The notes: generated from the sequence alone by a model not told the origin. Shown: positions 33,868-42,589, counted from the first letter of the stretch. The stretch: DNA of 64,000 bases from Lachnospiraceae bacterium (GCA_030526245.1 JAUNDD010000004.1:24158-88157), one strand, 5' to 3'. Program-made: numbers and translations.

Positions 33868-34656
33868 TCAGCCCACCAGTCTGTGAAGCCCTGCCAGCAC
33901 CAGAAGATGCAGCGGATAGTAGACATAGAACGTCCATCGGGCATTCGGGAGCCGGGCAAGCTGCTCCTTCTTCGGATCATAATGCCGGGTGATGATCCAC
34001 CAGGCCAGTACGATTCCCGAAAGAGCCAGCACGCAGCTGAGCGCAAGCTCCAGCGGCGAGCGTCCGGCCGTATTCTCGGCTCCCCAGAACAGGATCAGGA
34101 AGCTGCCCATGACAAAAAACCAGGTCTTTCCCTCCGACAGCCTCCCCTCTCTCTGCCGGTCAAACACCCACACCATAGCGGGGGCCAGCAGGGGCCAGTC
34201 ACAGAACACGGAGAGAAAAAAGCAGCCGGCCAGCAGAAGCGTCTGCAGCGCCCCCGGCGCCAGATAATACTTCAGATGCAGGATCAGCACGCCCAGCAGC
34301 AGGGAAAAAAACATATTCAGACCGATAAAGCGGCGAAATCCACCGGCCAAAGCCAGATTAAAGGCTCCCTGGGAGAGAAGCGCAAAGCCAAGCAGCCGCA
34401 GCGCATAACGCTTCACCGAGGACGTGTACTGATAGGAATAGACCAGCAGGTAGCACATCACCGGCGCCGTAAAATACCCCAGCCCCCGAAGCAGCTCATA
34501 ACCGACTCCGTTTCCCTTTAAAAAGATTTCGCTGAAATGATTACAGGTCATCAAAAGCAGAGCCAGCCACTTGATCTGACTGCGGCTCAAAGTCCAGGAT
34601 CGATCCGTGTCCCGTCCACTGCTTCCTTTGATCCCTTTCTGTTTATTCTTCGACAT
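33868..34656 (-). CDS. TraX-family membrane protein (putative acyltransferase)
   Basis: 262 residues with about eight hydrophobic helices. The TraX pattern is seen in SRSQIKWLALLLMTCNHFSEIF, GLGYFTAPVMCYLLVYSYQYTSSVKRY and the C-terminal RWTFYVYYPLHLLVLAGLH. TraX acetylates F-pilin in E. coli; chromosomal Firmicutes members have no assigned substrate. No conjugation genes are nearby, so a transfer function is unlikely. Confidence 0.82.
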   Translation of the reverse strand: MSKNKQKGIKGSSGRDTDRSWTLSRSQIKWLALLLMTCNHFSEIFLKGNGVGYELLRGLGYFTAPVMCYLLVYSYQYTSSVKRYALRLLGFALLSQGAFNLALAGGFRRFIGLNMFFSLLLGVLILHLKYYLAPGALQTLLLAGCFFLSVFCDWPLLAPAMVWVFDRQREGRLSEGKTWFFVMGSFLILFWGAENTAGRSPLELALSCVLALSGIVLAWWIITRHYDPKKEQLARLPNARWTFYVYYPLHLLVLAGLHRLVG

Positions 34657-34691
34657 GGATAAGTGAACCTCCTCGGATATCAGACAGTTAA

Positions 34692-34745
34692 AAACAGGGC
34701 AGATGCCGGCACCTCAATGACAGGCACCTCGCATCTCCCCTGTTC
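34692..34745 (-). terminator. Terminator after the aldolase operon
   Basis: Long stem AACAGGG..CCCTGTT with inner AGATGC/GCATCT and GGTGCC/GGTGCC-region pairings, then TTTTT on the minus strand, immediately after the aldolase stop. Confidence 0.75.
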
Positions 34746-34748
34746 TAT

Positions 34749-35600
34749 TCAGTGCTGGGCCTGTCCCACGCTGCCAAAGAGCGTCAGCTTCTCCCGCACT
34801 ACTTCCTTCATGGCTTCGATCTCATAGGGGATCAGCGCCGTCATGGAATTAGCCCCGGCGGCCAGTCCCTTTTCGATTCCGGCTCTTCCCGCCTTGTCGA
34901 TGTCCGTAAAAATATTGACCTTGCAGATTCCCCTGGCCACCGCCTGGCGGAAGTCCTCATCAGCCAGACCGGAACCGCCGTGCAGCACCAGAGGCAGTCC
35001 CGTCTTTTCCGAGATCTCCCGAATCCGGTCAAAATCCAGCTTGGGCGGGAAGGCATAGTCTCCGTGAGCATTTCCCACGGCCACCGCCAGCGAATCTACA
35101 CCCGTCTTCGTCACAAAATCCACCGCGGTATCCGGATCTGTAAAATAGTCACTGGGATTTTCCAGCTTGCCCGCTCCCTCGTTATCTCCCACATGGCCAA
35201 GCTCGCCTTCCACGGTCACGCCCCGGGCATGGCAGTACTCCGTCATCTCCTTCAGCTTGGTCAGATTGGTCTCGTAATCATCCATGGAGCAGTCGTACAT
35301 CACCGATGTAAAGCCCAGCTCAATGGCCTGCCGGCAGCGCTCCGGTGTCAGACCGTGATCGTAGTGCACACACACCGGCACACTGGCCTTTTTCGCCATG
35401 GGGATCAGATACTCAGCCACCCGCTCCAGCTCCATGGCCGGCAGCAGCACCTCCGCGGTACCGATCATCACCGGTGCCTTCAGCTCCTCTGCCGTTTCGA
35501 TGATGGCCCTTGCCATCTCCACATTGACTGCATTAAAAAACCCTACCCCATAGCCCTTTTCTCTGGCCGGCAACAGGATCTCATTCATATTTACTAACAT
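34749..35600 (-). CDS. Class II fructose/tagatose-bisphosphate-type aldolase
   Basis: 283-residue zinc aldolase: catalytic Asp and first Zn His in VCVHYDHGLTPERC, VEGELGHVGDNEG, Zn His in AVAVGNAHGDYAFPPKLDF and LHGGSGLADEDF. It cleaves a ketose 1,6-bisphosphate (fructose or tagatose) or a related sugar phosphate. The ATG at 35600 overlaps the end of the pfkB gene by 7 bp; a GTG three codons earlier is also in frame. Downstream of a PfkB kinase it likely handles that enzyme's product. FbaA, GatY and IolJ types cannot be separated with certainty. Confidence 0.9.
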   Translation of the reverse strand: MLVNMNEILLPAREKGYGVGFFNAVNVEMARAIIETAEELKAPVMIGTAEVLLPAMELERVAEYLIPMAKKASVPVCVHYDHGLTPERCRQAIELGFTSVMYDCSMDDYETNLTKLKEMTEYCHARGVTVEGELGHVGDNEGAGKLENPSDYFTDPDTAVDFVTKTGVDSLAVAVGNAHGDYAFPPKLDFDRIREISEKTGLPLVLHGGSGLADEDFRQAVARGICKVNIFTDIDKAGRAGIEKGLAAGANSMTALIPYEIEAMKEVVREKLTLFGSVGQAQH

Positions 35601-36712
35601 TTTTCCCACCCCAATCTGATTTTTTCCTTTAATTCTTCCAGCGGCCTTAGACCGCTCAGTGCATCGTAGGCCGCCACGCAGCAGGCCCCTGTGGCCGCTG
35701 CCAGACGGACACAGTCCTCCAGGCTTTCTCCCTCCAGCATGCCCGTTAAGAAACCGGCGATGCTGGTATCTCCGGCGCCGGTTCCCGACAGGATCCGCTC
35801 CGGTCTGTAGGAGCGCTCAAAGCCCTCCCGGTTTTCCCAGGCTGCCGCATCCAGCTTCACCCGGCTGCCGATCTGCTCCAGTCGTTCCCGCCCCGCACTG
35901 CAGTAATACAGCCCCGGCGCGCCGCACTTGATCAGCACCACCTTCGCGCCCAGCTCCATACACTGCCGGGCCAGAGGCCGGATGTCCTCTTCCCACTTCA
36001 GTATCTCCGTAATGTCCCGGCCGCCGGCACGCTGCTGCCACTGTTCAAACCGCGGTCGGTCCAGCATAAAGCACAGCTCCTCCGCGCTGGGCACGAAAAA
36101 GTCCACATAGGGCATAACCCTCTCCAGGATAGCCCGCCAGTCCGCTTTTCCGGCCTCCGAGTGCGGATCCACCCCGGCCATATCCAGGGATGTGGACAGC
36201 CCCTCGGCCTTGACCCGTTTCAGCAGAGCCTCCAGCTCCCGGCCGCCCTCTGCGTACATGGACCGCATCAGGGGCGGATATCCAAAATGAAAATGTACCG
36301 CCTCCTGCAGAGCCTTCTCATCCAGGTCTGCAGCAAAGTAGGCATCGTTCGCCCCGGAATTATGCAGGAAGATCCGGTCGATTCCCGGCACCGCCAGCAC
36401 CACCGAATAGGAAGTGGACTCGGTCTCCGAGCGGATCATGCCCTCCTGCGCATCGTACTTACTTAAAATCTGACAGATCATGTCCCCGAACTCATCGCTG
36501 CCGATCTTGCCCATCAGCGTCACATCCGCGCCTAACAGCTTCATGGCCAGCCCCGTGTTGGCCACCGAACCGCCGGTGGACACCTCGGCCCGGCCCATCT
36601 GGATCAGCTTGCCCGGCTGGAGCACCTGACTGAGCTCCTCTGCCTTTGTATCCGGAAACACCGGGGTGATATCGATGCAGATATGCCCCGCTGCAATCAC
36701 TTTCTTTCCCAT
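35594..36712 (-). CDS. PfkB-family carbohydrate kinase
   Basis: 372 residues. PfkB signature 1 GGSVANTGLAMKLLGADVTLMGKIGSDEFG near the N-terminus (split here into GGSVANTG and MGKIGSDEFG for the key residues) and signature 2 with the catalytic Asp in LSGTGAGDTSIAGFLTG. It phosphorylates a sugar or sugar phosphate. It is the middle gene of the WYL regulator-kinase-aldolase operon, which suggests that kinase and aldolase act in sequence on one ketose. The real substrate is not visible. Confidence 0.9.
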   Translation of the reverse strand: MGKKVIAAGHICIDITPVFPDTKAEELSQVLQPGKLIQMGRAEVSTGGSVANTGLAMKLLGADVTLMGKIGSDEFGDMICQILSKYDAQEGMIRSETESTSYSVVLAVPGIDRIFLHNSGANDAYFAADLDEKALQEAVHFHFGYPPLMRSMYAEGGRELEALLKRVKAEGLSTSLDMAGVDPHSEAGKADWRAILERVMPYVDFFVPSAEELCFMLDRPRFEQWQQRAGGRDITEILKWEEDIRPLARQCMELGAKVVLIKCGAPGLYYCSAGRERLEQIGSRVKLDAAAWENREGFERSYRPERILSGTGAGDTSIAGFLTGMLEGESLEDCVRLAAATGACCVAAYDALSGLRPLEELKEKIRLGWEKC

Positions 36713-36722
36713 TTTATGTTCC

Positions 36723-37706
36723 TCACTTATACTGCCTGCAGATTCCTTCCAGATAATCCCGATATTCTTTCCTTACCGACTCCGGCCCCATGATCTCCAC
36801 CCCCGGGCCAAGACCGGTAACCCAGCCAAAAAACTGGGGACTCACCGACACTGTGACAGCGACCTTGAAATGCCCCGCCCCGTTGGGAATCAGCATGGGG
36901 TCCGTGCCGAAGCGGTCCAGGATCACCCCCGCCAGCGCATTCTCACAGCGGAGCGTCACCTTCACATCGTCACCGTGAAACATGGAGAAGGTCTTCTTGG
37001 AAAAGGCCGCCAGGTCGAAGCCTTCAAATTCCTGCTGGCCGTTGCGGGGCTGGTCTGTTTCCCGGATCTCCTGCATTTTGTCCACCCGGTAAAACCGGAT
37101 CTGACCGGCGATCTCGTCAAAAGCCACCAGGTAATAGTTCTCATCATCCCAGGTCAGGATCCAGGGGGAGACCACGTAATCCTCTCCACCCTTTTTCTGC
37201 TTGAGCTTCTTCTGCACCGTCCACTCACAGTACTTGAACCGGATCTGATGATTGGCATGCAGAGCCGAGTGGATCGTGTCCACATTTTCATAGATCGTCT
37301 CGTTGGAGGTCTTGGCCCGGTTGTAGATAAAGATCTGACGGTTCAGCTGTCTGGCATTGCTCTCACTGGTCAGTTCCTCGATCTTTCGGATCAGCTCCTG
37401 GGTCTTCTGCGCCGTAATAAACTTGGAGGACTGCACCGCATCCACCAGAAGCTTTAATTCCGGCAGTTCAAACGGCCGGCTGCCCACATAGTAACCGGCA
37501 TTGGTGCCTCGGGTCTGCCGGATATCCATGCCGAAATCCTGGAGCCGCTGCACATCCGCATACACGCTTTTTCGGTTGCAGGTGGCCATGTACTGCTGCT
37601 CTAAGATTTCCATCAGCTGGGTCGCATTGAGCACATGGTTCGCATCCGTTTTCCGATGGAGGATCTCCATCAGATACAGGATATTCATCTTCGAGCTTTC
37701 AGCCAT
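36723..37706 (-). CDS. WYL-domain transcriptional regulator with N-terminal HTH
   Basis: 327 residues: winged HTH (about 5-75: NILYLMEILHRKTDANHVLNATQLMEIL) followed by a WYL domain (about 150-220, with WILTWDDENYYLVAFDEIAGQIRFYRVDKM) and a C-terminal extension. WYL proteins sense a ligand and act as repressors or activators. It is the first gene of the operon with PfkB kinase and aldolase (10-bp gap), so it probably controls it. Confidence 0.9.
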   Translation of the reverse strand: MAESSKMNILYLMEILHRKTDANHVLNATQLMEILEQQYMATCNRKSVYADVQRLQDFGMDIRQTRGTNAGYYVGSRPFELPELKLLVDAVQSSKFITAQKTQELIRKIEELTSESNARQLNRQIFIYNRAKTSNETIYENVDTIHSALHANHQIRFKYCEWTVQKKLKQKKGGEDYVVSPWILTWDDENYYLVAFDEIAGQIRFYRVDKMQEIRETDQPRNGQQEFEGFDLAAFSKKTFSMFHGDDVKVTLRCENALAGVILDRFGTDPMLIPNGAGHFKVAVTVSVSPQFFGWVTGLGPGVEIMGPESVRKEYRDYLEGICRQYK

Positions 37707-37822
37707 TTAGCGTTCCTCCTCTCGTTCGCCGCGTTTCGCTACAGTCCAAATATCACCCTTCCGCCAGAAGGGGGCTTATCCGTCCGGGTCCCCGGGGACC
37801 TTGAACTGTACCACTGTCTTTG

Positions 37823-37850
37823 AAAAAAGGGCTCTGCCGTGCAGAGCCCC
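37823..37850 (-). terminator. Terminator after the lsrF-like gene
   Basis: GGGCTCTGC-ACG-GCAGAGCCC followed by TTTTTT on the minus strand. Confidence 0.93.
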
Positions 37851-37855
37851 TGGTC

Positions 37856-38737
37856 TTACTGGTTGATCATATCCTGGAAGAATTCCCAGGCCTGTTCGTC
37901 CGTAAAGCCTTCATGAACGATCTTGTTGATGGTCATGGCCATCTCCACCGGATGGGTGCTCTGGAAAATGTTGCGGCCCATGTCGACACCCTTGGCGCCC
38001 TTGCGCATAACATCGTAAGCCAGGAACATGGCCTCTCTCTCCGGCAGCTTCTTGCCGCCGGCCACCACGATGGGTACCGGGCAGGCTGCCACGATCTCTT
38101 CGAAGTTTTCACAGTCGTAGGTCTTCACCATCTGAACGCCCATCTCCGCAACGATACGGGTCGCCAGCTTGAAGAAACGGTCGGTCCGCTCCATCTGCTT
38201 GCCTACGGCCACGACGCCCAGGGTCGGAATGCTGTAGCGGAAGCCGGCGTTGATGACCTTTGACAGGTTTTCGATGCTGGAAAGCTGGCCATCGGCACCG
38301 ATAAAGGTCTGTACAGCCATGGCATCGGCGTTCATACGGATGCTCTCCTCGATATCCACAGCCACTACCTCATGACTGAGATCATCCTGCAGCATGGAGG
38401 AGCCGGAGGATACGCGAAGGGCGATACCCTTGGAGATCTCCGGAGCCACGCAGGTACGGATCGCACCTCTGGTTCCCATAAACACATCCACGTAGGGAGC
38501 CAGCTTCGGCAGCAGCAGATCCAGTCTCTCCAGACCGGCGGTGCTTCCCATGAAGTAGCCGTGATCGAAGGCGAACATAACGGTGTTGCCGCTCTTCGGA
38601 TTAAAGATGTTGCTCAGATGCTTTTTCATGCCCCAGTCCAGGCTGTTGGCACCCTTTACATAAAAGCCATTCTGGTTTGCGAACGGCTCATCGATGTGAT
38701 AGTTTTTTGCGACCTTCAGTCCCTCTAAATCTGCCAT
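37856..38737 (-). CDS. lsrF: LsrF-like class I aldolase-fold thiolase (phospho-AI-2 processing)
   Basis: 293 residues. In enteric bacteria LsrF moves an acetyl group from 3-hydroxy-2,4-pentadione-5-phosphate to CoA. The whole length follows the LsrF pattern: MADLEGLKVAKNY, GANSLDWGMKKHLSNIFNP, VMFAFDHGYFMG, the Schiff-base Lys region MVKTYDCENFEEIVAACPVPIV, and AGGKKLPEREA..GVDMGRNIFQSTHPV. The start at 38737 follows AAGGGAAAG. It is divergent from an lsrK-like kinase, which strongly supports the family. Close relatives include other DeoC/FbaB-type aldolases, so activity should be regarded as inferred. Confidence 0.85.
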   Translation of the reverse strand: MADLEGLKVAKNYHIDEPFANQNGFYVKGANSLDWGMKKHLSNIFNPKSGNTVMFAFDHGYFMGSTAGLERLDLLLPKLAPYVDVFMGTRGAIRTCVAPEISKGIALRVSSGSSMLQDDLSHEVVAVDIEESIRMNADAMAVQTFIGADGQLSSIENLSKVINAGFRYSIPTLGVVAVGKQMERTDRFFKLATRIVAEMGVQMVKTYDCENFEEIVAACPVPIVVAGGKKLPEREAMFLAYDVMRKGAKGVDMGRNIFQSTHPVEMAMTINKIVHEGFTDEQAWEFFQDMINQ

Positions 38738-38809
38738 GGTACTTTCCCTTCTCTCAATCACTGGCAATCGCTGTCCGATTGCTCAAAAACAGGCTGTCAT
38801 ATAGCTTTG

Positions 38810-38838
38810 ATTATAGTACATATCGCACATATTCACAA
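38810..38838 (-). promoter_or_regulatory. Promoter of lsrF-like gene
   Basis: TTGTGA, 17 bp, TATAAT on the minus strand, about 75 bp upstream of the ATG. It contains ATATGTGCGATATGTAC, a partial dyad that might bind a regulator shared with the divergent promoter. Confidence 0.7.
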
Positions 38839-38858
38839 CCAAAAAAGAACGGTAACGC

Positions 38859-38887
38859 TTGCGTGTGTCCGGCCCGTGGCTTAAAAT
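38859..38887 (+). promoter_or_regulatory. Promoter of lsrK-like gene
   Basis: TTGCGT, 17 bp, TAAAAT, about 40 bp before the ATG; back to back with the lsrF promoter. Confidence 0.6.
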
Positions 38888-38927
38888 GGAGTTACTTATT
38901 TTCGTGAAAATAACCAAGGAGGTTGAT

Positions 38928-40496
38928 ATGTCTAAACAATATCTGATGGCCATCGATGCCGGTACCGGCAGCGTTCGGGCCGTTGTCTTCGATCTGGACG
39001 GAAACCAGATCGGCTGTGTACAGAAAGAATGGGAGCATAAAGAGGATCCCCGCTTCCCGGGAAGCATGGATTTTGACTGGGTCCACAACTGGGAGCTGGC
39101 CTGCGAATGCACCAGAGGGGTGCTGGCGCAGACCGGTATCGAGCCCGCCCAGATCGCCGGTGTCTCCACCACCTGTATGCGTGAGGGCATTGTGCTCTTC
39201 GATAAGGATGGACAGGAGATCTGGGCCTGTGCCAATGTGGATGCCCGTTCCAACGACGAGGTGGGCGAGCTGATCCGCATGGATCCGGCACTGGAAAAGG
39301 AAGTCTACTTAAAGAGTGGACAGACCTATGCCCTGGGTGCACTGCCCCGGCTTCTCTGGGTCAAAAACAAAATGCCCGAGGTCTATGAAAAGATCGCGGC
39401 GGTGGGTATGTTCAACGACTGGCTCATCTTCAAGCTCACCGGCGTCGAGGCCGTGGAGCCCAGCAACGGTTCCACCACCGGCATCTTTGACCTGAAGAGC
39501 CGCAGCTGGGATGCCGATATCGCCGGAAAATGCGGTCTGCGTTCGGACATCTTCCCGCCGGTCATCGAAAGCGGACAGATCATCGCCGGCATCAGTGCCA
39601 AAGGTGCGGCAGACACCGGTCTGGCCGAGGGCACACCGGTAGTGGTCGGCGGCGGTGACTGCCAGCTGGGAACCATCGGTGTCGGAGCCACCGAGCCGGG
39701 ACAGGCCGCTGTATTCGGCGGCAGCTTCTGGCAGTACGAATTCAACACCGACAGTGGTCAGACCGATCCTCTCTGCCGGGTCCGGGTCAACTGCCACGCT
39801 ATCCCGGGTGTATGGCAGTACGAAGCCCTGGCCTTCAAGCCCGGTCTGGTAATGCGCTGGTTCCGTGACGGCTTCTGCCAGTATGAAAAGAAACTGGCCC
39901 AGGAACTTGGCTGTGATCCCTATGATCTGATGAACAAAGAAGCCGAGAAGATCCCGGCAGGCTGCTACGGTATGATGTGCACCTTCAGCGATGTGATGAA
40001 CTTCATCTCCTGGAAGCACGCCGCTCCCACCTTCACCAACTTCGAGCTGGAGCCGGAGAAGTTCAACCGCTATACCTTCTACCGTGCTATACTGGAAAAC
40101 ACCGCTCTGCTGGTAAAAGGCCACATGGAGCTGGTCAAAGAGGCCACCGGCAATATGCCGGAGGAGGTCATCTTTGCCGGCGGAGCCTCCAAGAGTCCCC
40201 TGTGGTCCCAGATCCTGGCGGATGTGCTGGGCATGCCGGTCAAGGTGCCGGTGGTAAAGGAAGCCACCGCTCTGGGTGCTGCCATCATGGCCGGTACCGG
40301 CGTAGGCATCTACAGCAGCTTTGAGGAAGGCGCCCGTCGGACCGTCAAATTCGAAAAGACCTTTATGCCCAATGCGGAAAACCATAAGGTATACGAAGAA
40401 ATGTATGAGCCCTGGCGCCGAGTCTATGCCGCACAGCTCAAGCTGGTAAACGAAGGCCTGACCAGACCCATGTGGGTGGCACCAGGCGTGTCATAA
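38928..40496 (+). CDS. lsrK: LsrK-like autoinducer-2 kinase (FGGY family)
   Basis: 522 residues, FGGY carbohydrate kinase. LsrK phosphorylates internalised AI-2 (DPD) and so traps it. LsrK-specific stretches are present along the whole length: YLMAIDAGTGSVRAVVFDLDG, the CMREGIVLFDKDGQEIWACANVDAR region, PGLVMRWFRDGFCQYEK, SWKHAAPTFTNFELEPEKFN and the PMWVAPGV ending. FGGY signatures GGASKSPLWSQILADVLG and KEATALGAA are intact. The start at 38928 follows AAGGAGG. Other FGGY substrates (xylulose, erythritol) are less likely because of these matches, but none is excluded. Confidence 0.86.
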   Translation: MSKQYLMAIDAGTGSVRAVVFDLDGNQIGCVQKEWEHKEDPRFPGSMDFDWVHNWELACECTRGVLAQTGIEPAQIAGVSTTCMREGIVLFDKDGQEIWACANVDARSNDEVGELIRMDPALEKEVYLKSGQTYALGALPRLLWVKNKMPEVYEKIAAVGMFNDWLIFKLTGVEAVEPSNGSTTGIFDLKSRSWDADIAGKCGLRSDIFPPVIESGQIIAGISAKGAADTGLAEGTPVVVGGGDCQLGTIGVGATEPGQAAVFGGSFWQYEFNTDSGQTDPLCRVRVNCHAIPGVWQYEALAFKPGLVMRWFRDGFCQYEKKLAQELGCDPYDLMNKEAEKIPAGCYGMMCTFSDVMNFISWKHAAPTFTNFELEPEKFNRYTFYRAILENTALLVKGHMELVKEATGNMPEEVIFAGGASKSPLWSQILADVLGMPVKVPVVKEATALGAAIMAGTGVGIYSSFEEGARRTVKFEKTFMPNAENHKVYEEMYEPWRRVYAAQLKLVNEGLTRPMWVAPGVS

Positions 40497-40509
40497 ACCG
40501 GGAGTAAAC

Positions 40510-40614
40510 CTGCAGGCGGCGCCGGGCGTGCCGAAAGTCGGCTGTCAGCAAAGGACTGCTCATATCTGCAAGCGGCGATGAGCGTGCCGTAAGCCGGCTG
40601 TTACCACCGGACTG
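40510..40614. repeat. Two 49-bp direct repeats downstream of lsrK
   Basis: Copies at 40510-40558 and 40566-40614 (period 56 bp) share CTGCA, GCGGCG, GCGTGCCG, CGGCTGT and GGACTG blocks. The GCGGCGATGAGC part resembles the family C element at 22031. The rest of 40497-40688 has no gene. Confidence 0.75.
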
Positions 40615-40688
40615 GCCAAACCTGCTGCAGACACTGCAGTACATACCGCAGCTAAATTAATTATTTGTAACATTCAGGAGGAATACCC

Positions 40689-41057
40689 ATGTACGTAGTT
40701 GATGAAAAAGATCGTGAATACCGCTTCGGAGACAGCGGCCCGAAATATCTGATGAAGGGACCGCGCAGCAATTTTGCCATCGTGCAGTTCCAGCCCGGCC
40801 AGGATTTCCCGGCTCATTACCACAACATTATGGAAGAAAACTTCTACATCCTGGAGGGCGAGATCGATATCGTCGTGGACGGTCTGATCCACCATCTGAC
40901 TCCGGGCCAGATGATCCACATCGAGCCAGGCGAGGTACACTACTGCCTCAACAAATACGACCAGCCCATCAAGATGGTCTCCACCCTGGCTCCCTTCCAG
41001 GAGGTAGACAAGGTCACCGTAGAGGACTACACCTACGACGAGAACAATTACGCCTGA
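40689..41057 (+). CDS. Small single-domain cupin
   Basis: 122 residues. Cupin motif 1 PAHYHNIMEENFYILEGE supplies His43, His45 and Glu49/50; motif 2 PGEVHYC supplies His84, so a metal site is complete. Such cupins include sugar isomerases, epimerases and dioxygenases. It lies 192 bp after lsrK with its own SD (AGGAGG) and 26 bp before a GNAT gene. Its place suggests a role with LsrK/LsrF products, for example isomerising a phosphorylated diketone, but that is conjecture. Confidence 0.85.
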   Translation: MYVVDEKDREYRFGDSGPKYLMKGPRSNFAIVQFQPGQDFPAHYHNIMEENFYILEGEIDIVVDGLIHHLTPGQMIHIEPGEVHYCLNKYDQPIKMVSTLAPFQEVDKVTVEDYTYDENNYA

Positions 41058-41083
41058 GAGAAACGGCCCGGGAGGATTTTCCA

Positions 41084-41590
41084 ATGATCACCTATCGCAC
41101 ACCCATCGCGGCTGATGCCGAATCCATCGTCCGCTTTTACAACCGCGTCGGCGGCGAAACCACGTTCCTCAGCTTCGAAAAGGACGAATATCCCCTGGAT
41201 ACAGCCGCCCAGATCTCAGCGATCCAGAACCTGGAAGGCAATGCCAACAACCTCATGCTGCTGGCTATGGACGGCGAAGAAATTGCCGGCATAGCCACCA
41301 TCAGCTCCACCCACAAGATCAAGGGCCGCCACGACGGCGAGCTGGGCATCGTCGTGGCACAGAAGTATCAGGGACAGGGCATCGGCTCCGAACTGATCTC
41401 CCGGCTGCTGGACTGGTGCCGCAGCAACGGTATCACCCGCCGTGTCACCCTGATGACCCGCACCGACAATACAGAAGCAGTACGCCTGTATCTGAAATTC
41501 GGCTTTGTGGTCGAAGGCTGCCTGAAAAACGCCACGCTGCTGCATGAGCAGTACTATGATCTGTACATCATGGGACTGATCCTGGAGTAA
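41084..41590 (+). CDS. GNAT-family N-acetyltransferase
   Basis: 168 residues, single GNAT domain: LGIVVAQKYQGQGIGSELISRLLDW (acetyl-CoA binding V/I-x-x-x-x-Q/R-G-x-G) and the TRTDNTEAVRLYLKFGFVVEG motif of RimI/Pat-like enzymes. GGGAGG precedes the ATG. It is probably co-transcribed with the cupin and ends at a terminator. Substrate unknown. Confidence 0.9.
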   Translation: MITYRTPIAADAESIVRFYNRVGGETTFLSFEKDEYPLDTAAQISAIQNLEGNANNLMLLAMDGEEIAGIATISSTHKIKGRHDGELGIVVAQKYQGQGIGSELISRLLDWCRSNGITRRVTLMTRTDNTEAVRLYLKFGFVVEGCLKNATLLHEQYYDLYIMGLILE

Positions 41591-41638
41591 GCAGCTGGCA
41601 GGAATGACCATTCTCGCAGGTGTATGACCTGCATCGTG

Positions 41639-41682
41639 AAAAAAGCTCCCGACATGTCAATCTGACTGTCGGGAGCTTTTTT
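41639..41682 (+). terminator. Strong terminator after the cupin-GNAT genes
   Basis: AAAAAAGCTCCCGACA.. / ..TGTCGGGAGCTTTTTT inverted repeat with T run; symmetrical, so it also serves the convergent gene. Confidence 0.93.
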
Positions 41683-41686
41683 AACA

Positions 41687-42547
41687 TCACGACGTTACAA
41701 CAGGCCGATAGATGCAGTTCCAGCCGCCATAATACCGGCCGATCCTTATCTCGGCTCCTGTCTGATCTCCGGGGCGGGTTTTGGCATACTCCCGGCCCAG
41801 CTCATTCATTCTCGCCTCCACGATCTTACCGTTGCCAATGTACATGGCCACATGATAGGTCTGTACCAGCACATCTCCCGGCTTCAGGTTTTTTGTTCCC
41901 TTTGCCGCCCTTACCTTCTTCGTCACATTTTTAAATCTTCCGGATTTTTTCAGTGCCGCCGCCATACAGGTGGAATTTAAGCCTTCCCGTCCTGTCTGCA
42001 GGATACGCAGCCGATGCTTTGCCGCCGTCTTCCGCAGATCCGCAAACCCCGTCAGTTCATAAGCCGTCACGATCAGAGTCGAGCAGGAGTAATCGCCATA
42101 TCTCCCCCACCGATCCCACTTGCTCTTCAGACTGCCTTCCATCTTTTCACCGTAACAGGAATACCCATGTCTTGGATCCTCTGCCACCGCTTTTGCCCAG
42201 GCCACAGCCCGGTTCACCTGCTCCTGACTGCTTTTCAGTTCCGGCCAGACTCGTTTTCGTCCATTCGCCAGATCATACACATACCACTGGGCTCGCGTCT
42301 TTTTCTTTTGCTTATTCACCGCCTTAATGGCCTGCTCCAGTGTCTGATACTTTCCCAGCGTATTTTCCTGATTTTTGTAATTACCGTTGCAGCTGACCAG
42401 ATATCTCTTCCCGGCGGGTTCCGCCAACGCACACATCCCCATGGCCAGGCACAGGCATACCACCATTCCAAGTATGCAGCGCAGCTTCGGCGCTCTCCAC
42501 ACCTTTCCTCTGTTTTTCCTTCCACTACCAAAGTATCCAGAAATCAT
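41687..42547 (-). CDS. Secreted NlpC/P60-like cysteine peptidase (peptidoglycan hydrolase)
   Basis: 286 residues. A basic N-terminus and one hydrophobic segment (about 20-42, CILGMVVCLCLAMGMCALAEP) act as signal peptide or anchor. The C-terminal half has the NlpC/P60 order: catalytic Cys in YGDYSCSTLIVTAYELTG, His in LVQTYHVAMYIGNGKIVEA, and a final GGWNCIYRPV as in phage-type amidohydrolases. A Lys-rich middle part may bind the wall. The start at 42547 has GGAGG; 14 extra upstream codons are in frame but lack an SD. Confidence 0.8.
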   Translation of the reverse strand: MISGYFGSGRKNRGKVWRAPKLRCILGMVVCLCLAMGMCALAEPAGKRYLVSCNGNYKNQENTLGKYQTLEQAIKAVNKQKKKTRAQWYVYDLANGRKRVWPELKSSQEQVNRAVAWAKAVAEDPRHGYSCYGEKMEGSLKSKWDRWGRYGDYSCSTLIVTAYELTGFADLRKTAAKHRLRILQTGREGLNSTCMAAALKKSGRFKNVTKKVRAAKGTKNLKPGDVLVQTYHVAMYIGNGKIVEARMNELGREYAKTRPGDQTGAEIRIGRYYGGWNCIYRPVVTS

Positions 42548-42589
42548 ATATTCAACCTCCATCTCTTTTTGTATGTAGCTATGCTTCAC

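Noticed and set aside
33868..34656. Conjugative element because of the TraX-like gene
   Set aside because: No relaxase, coupling protein, pilus or integration genes nearby; TraX-like proteins are common chromosomal membrane proteins in Firmicutes.
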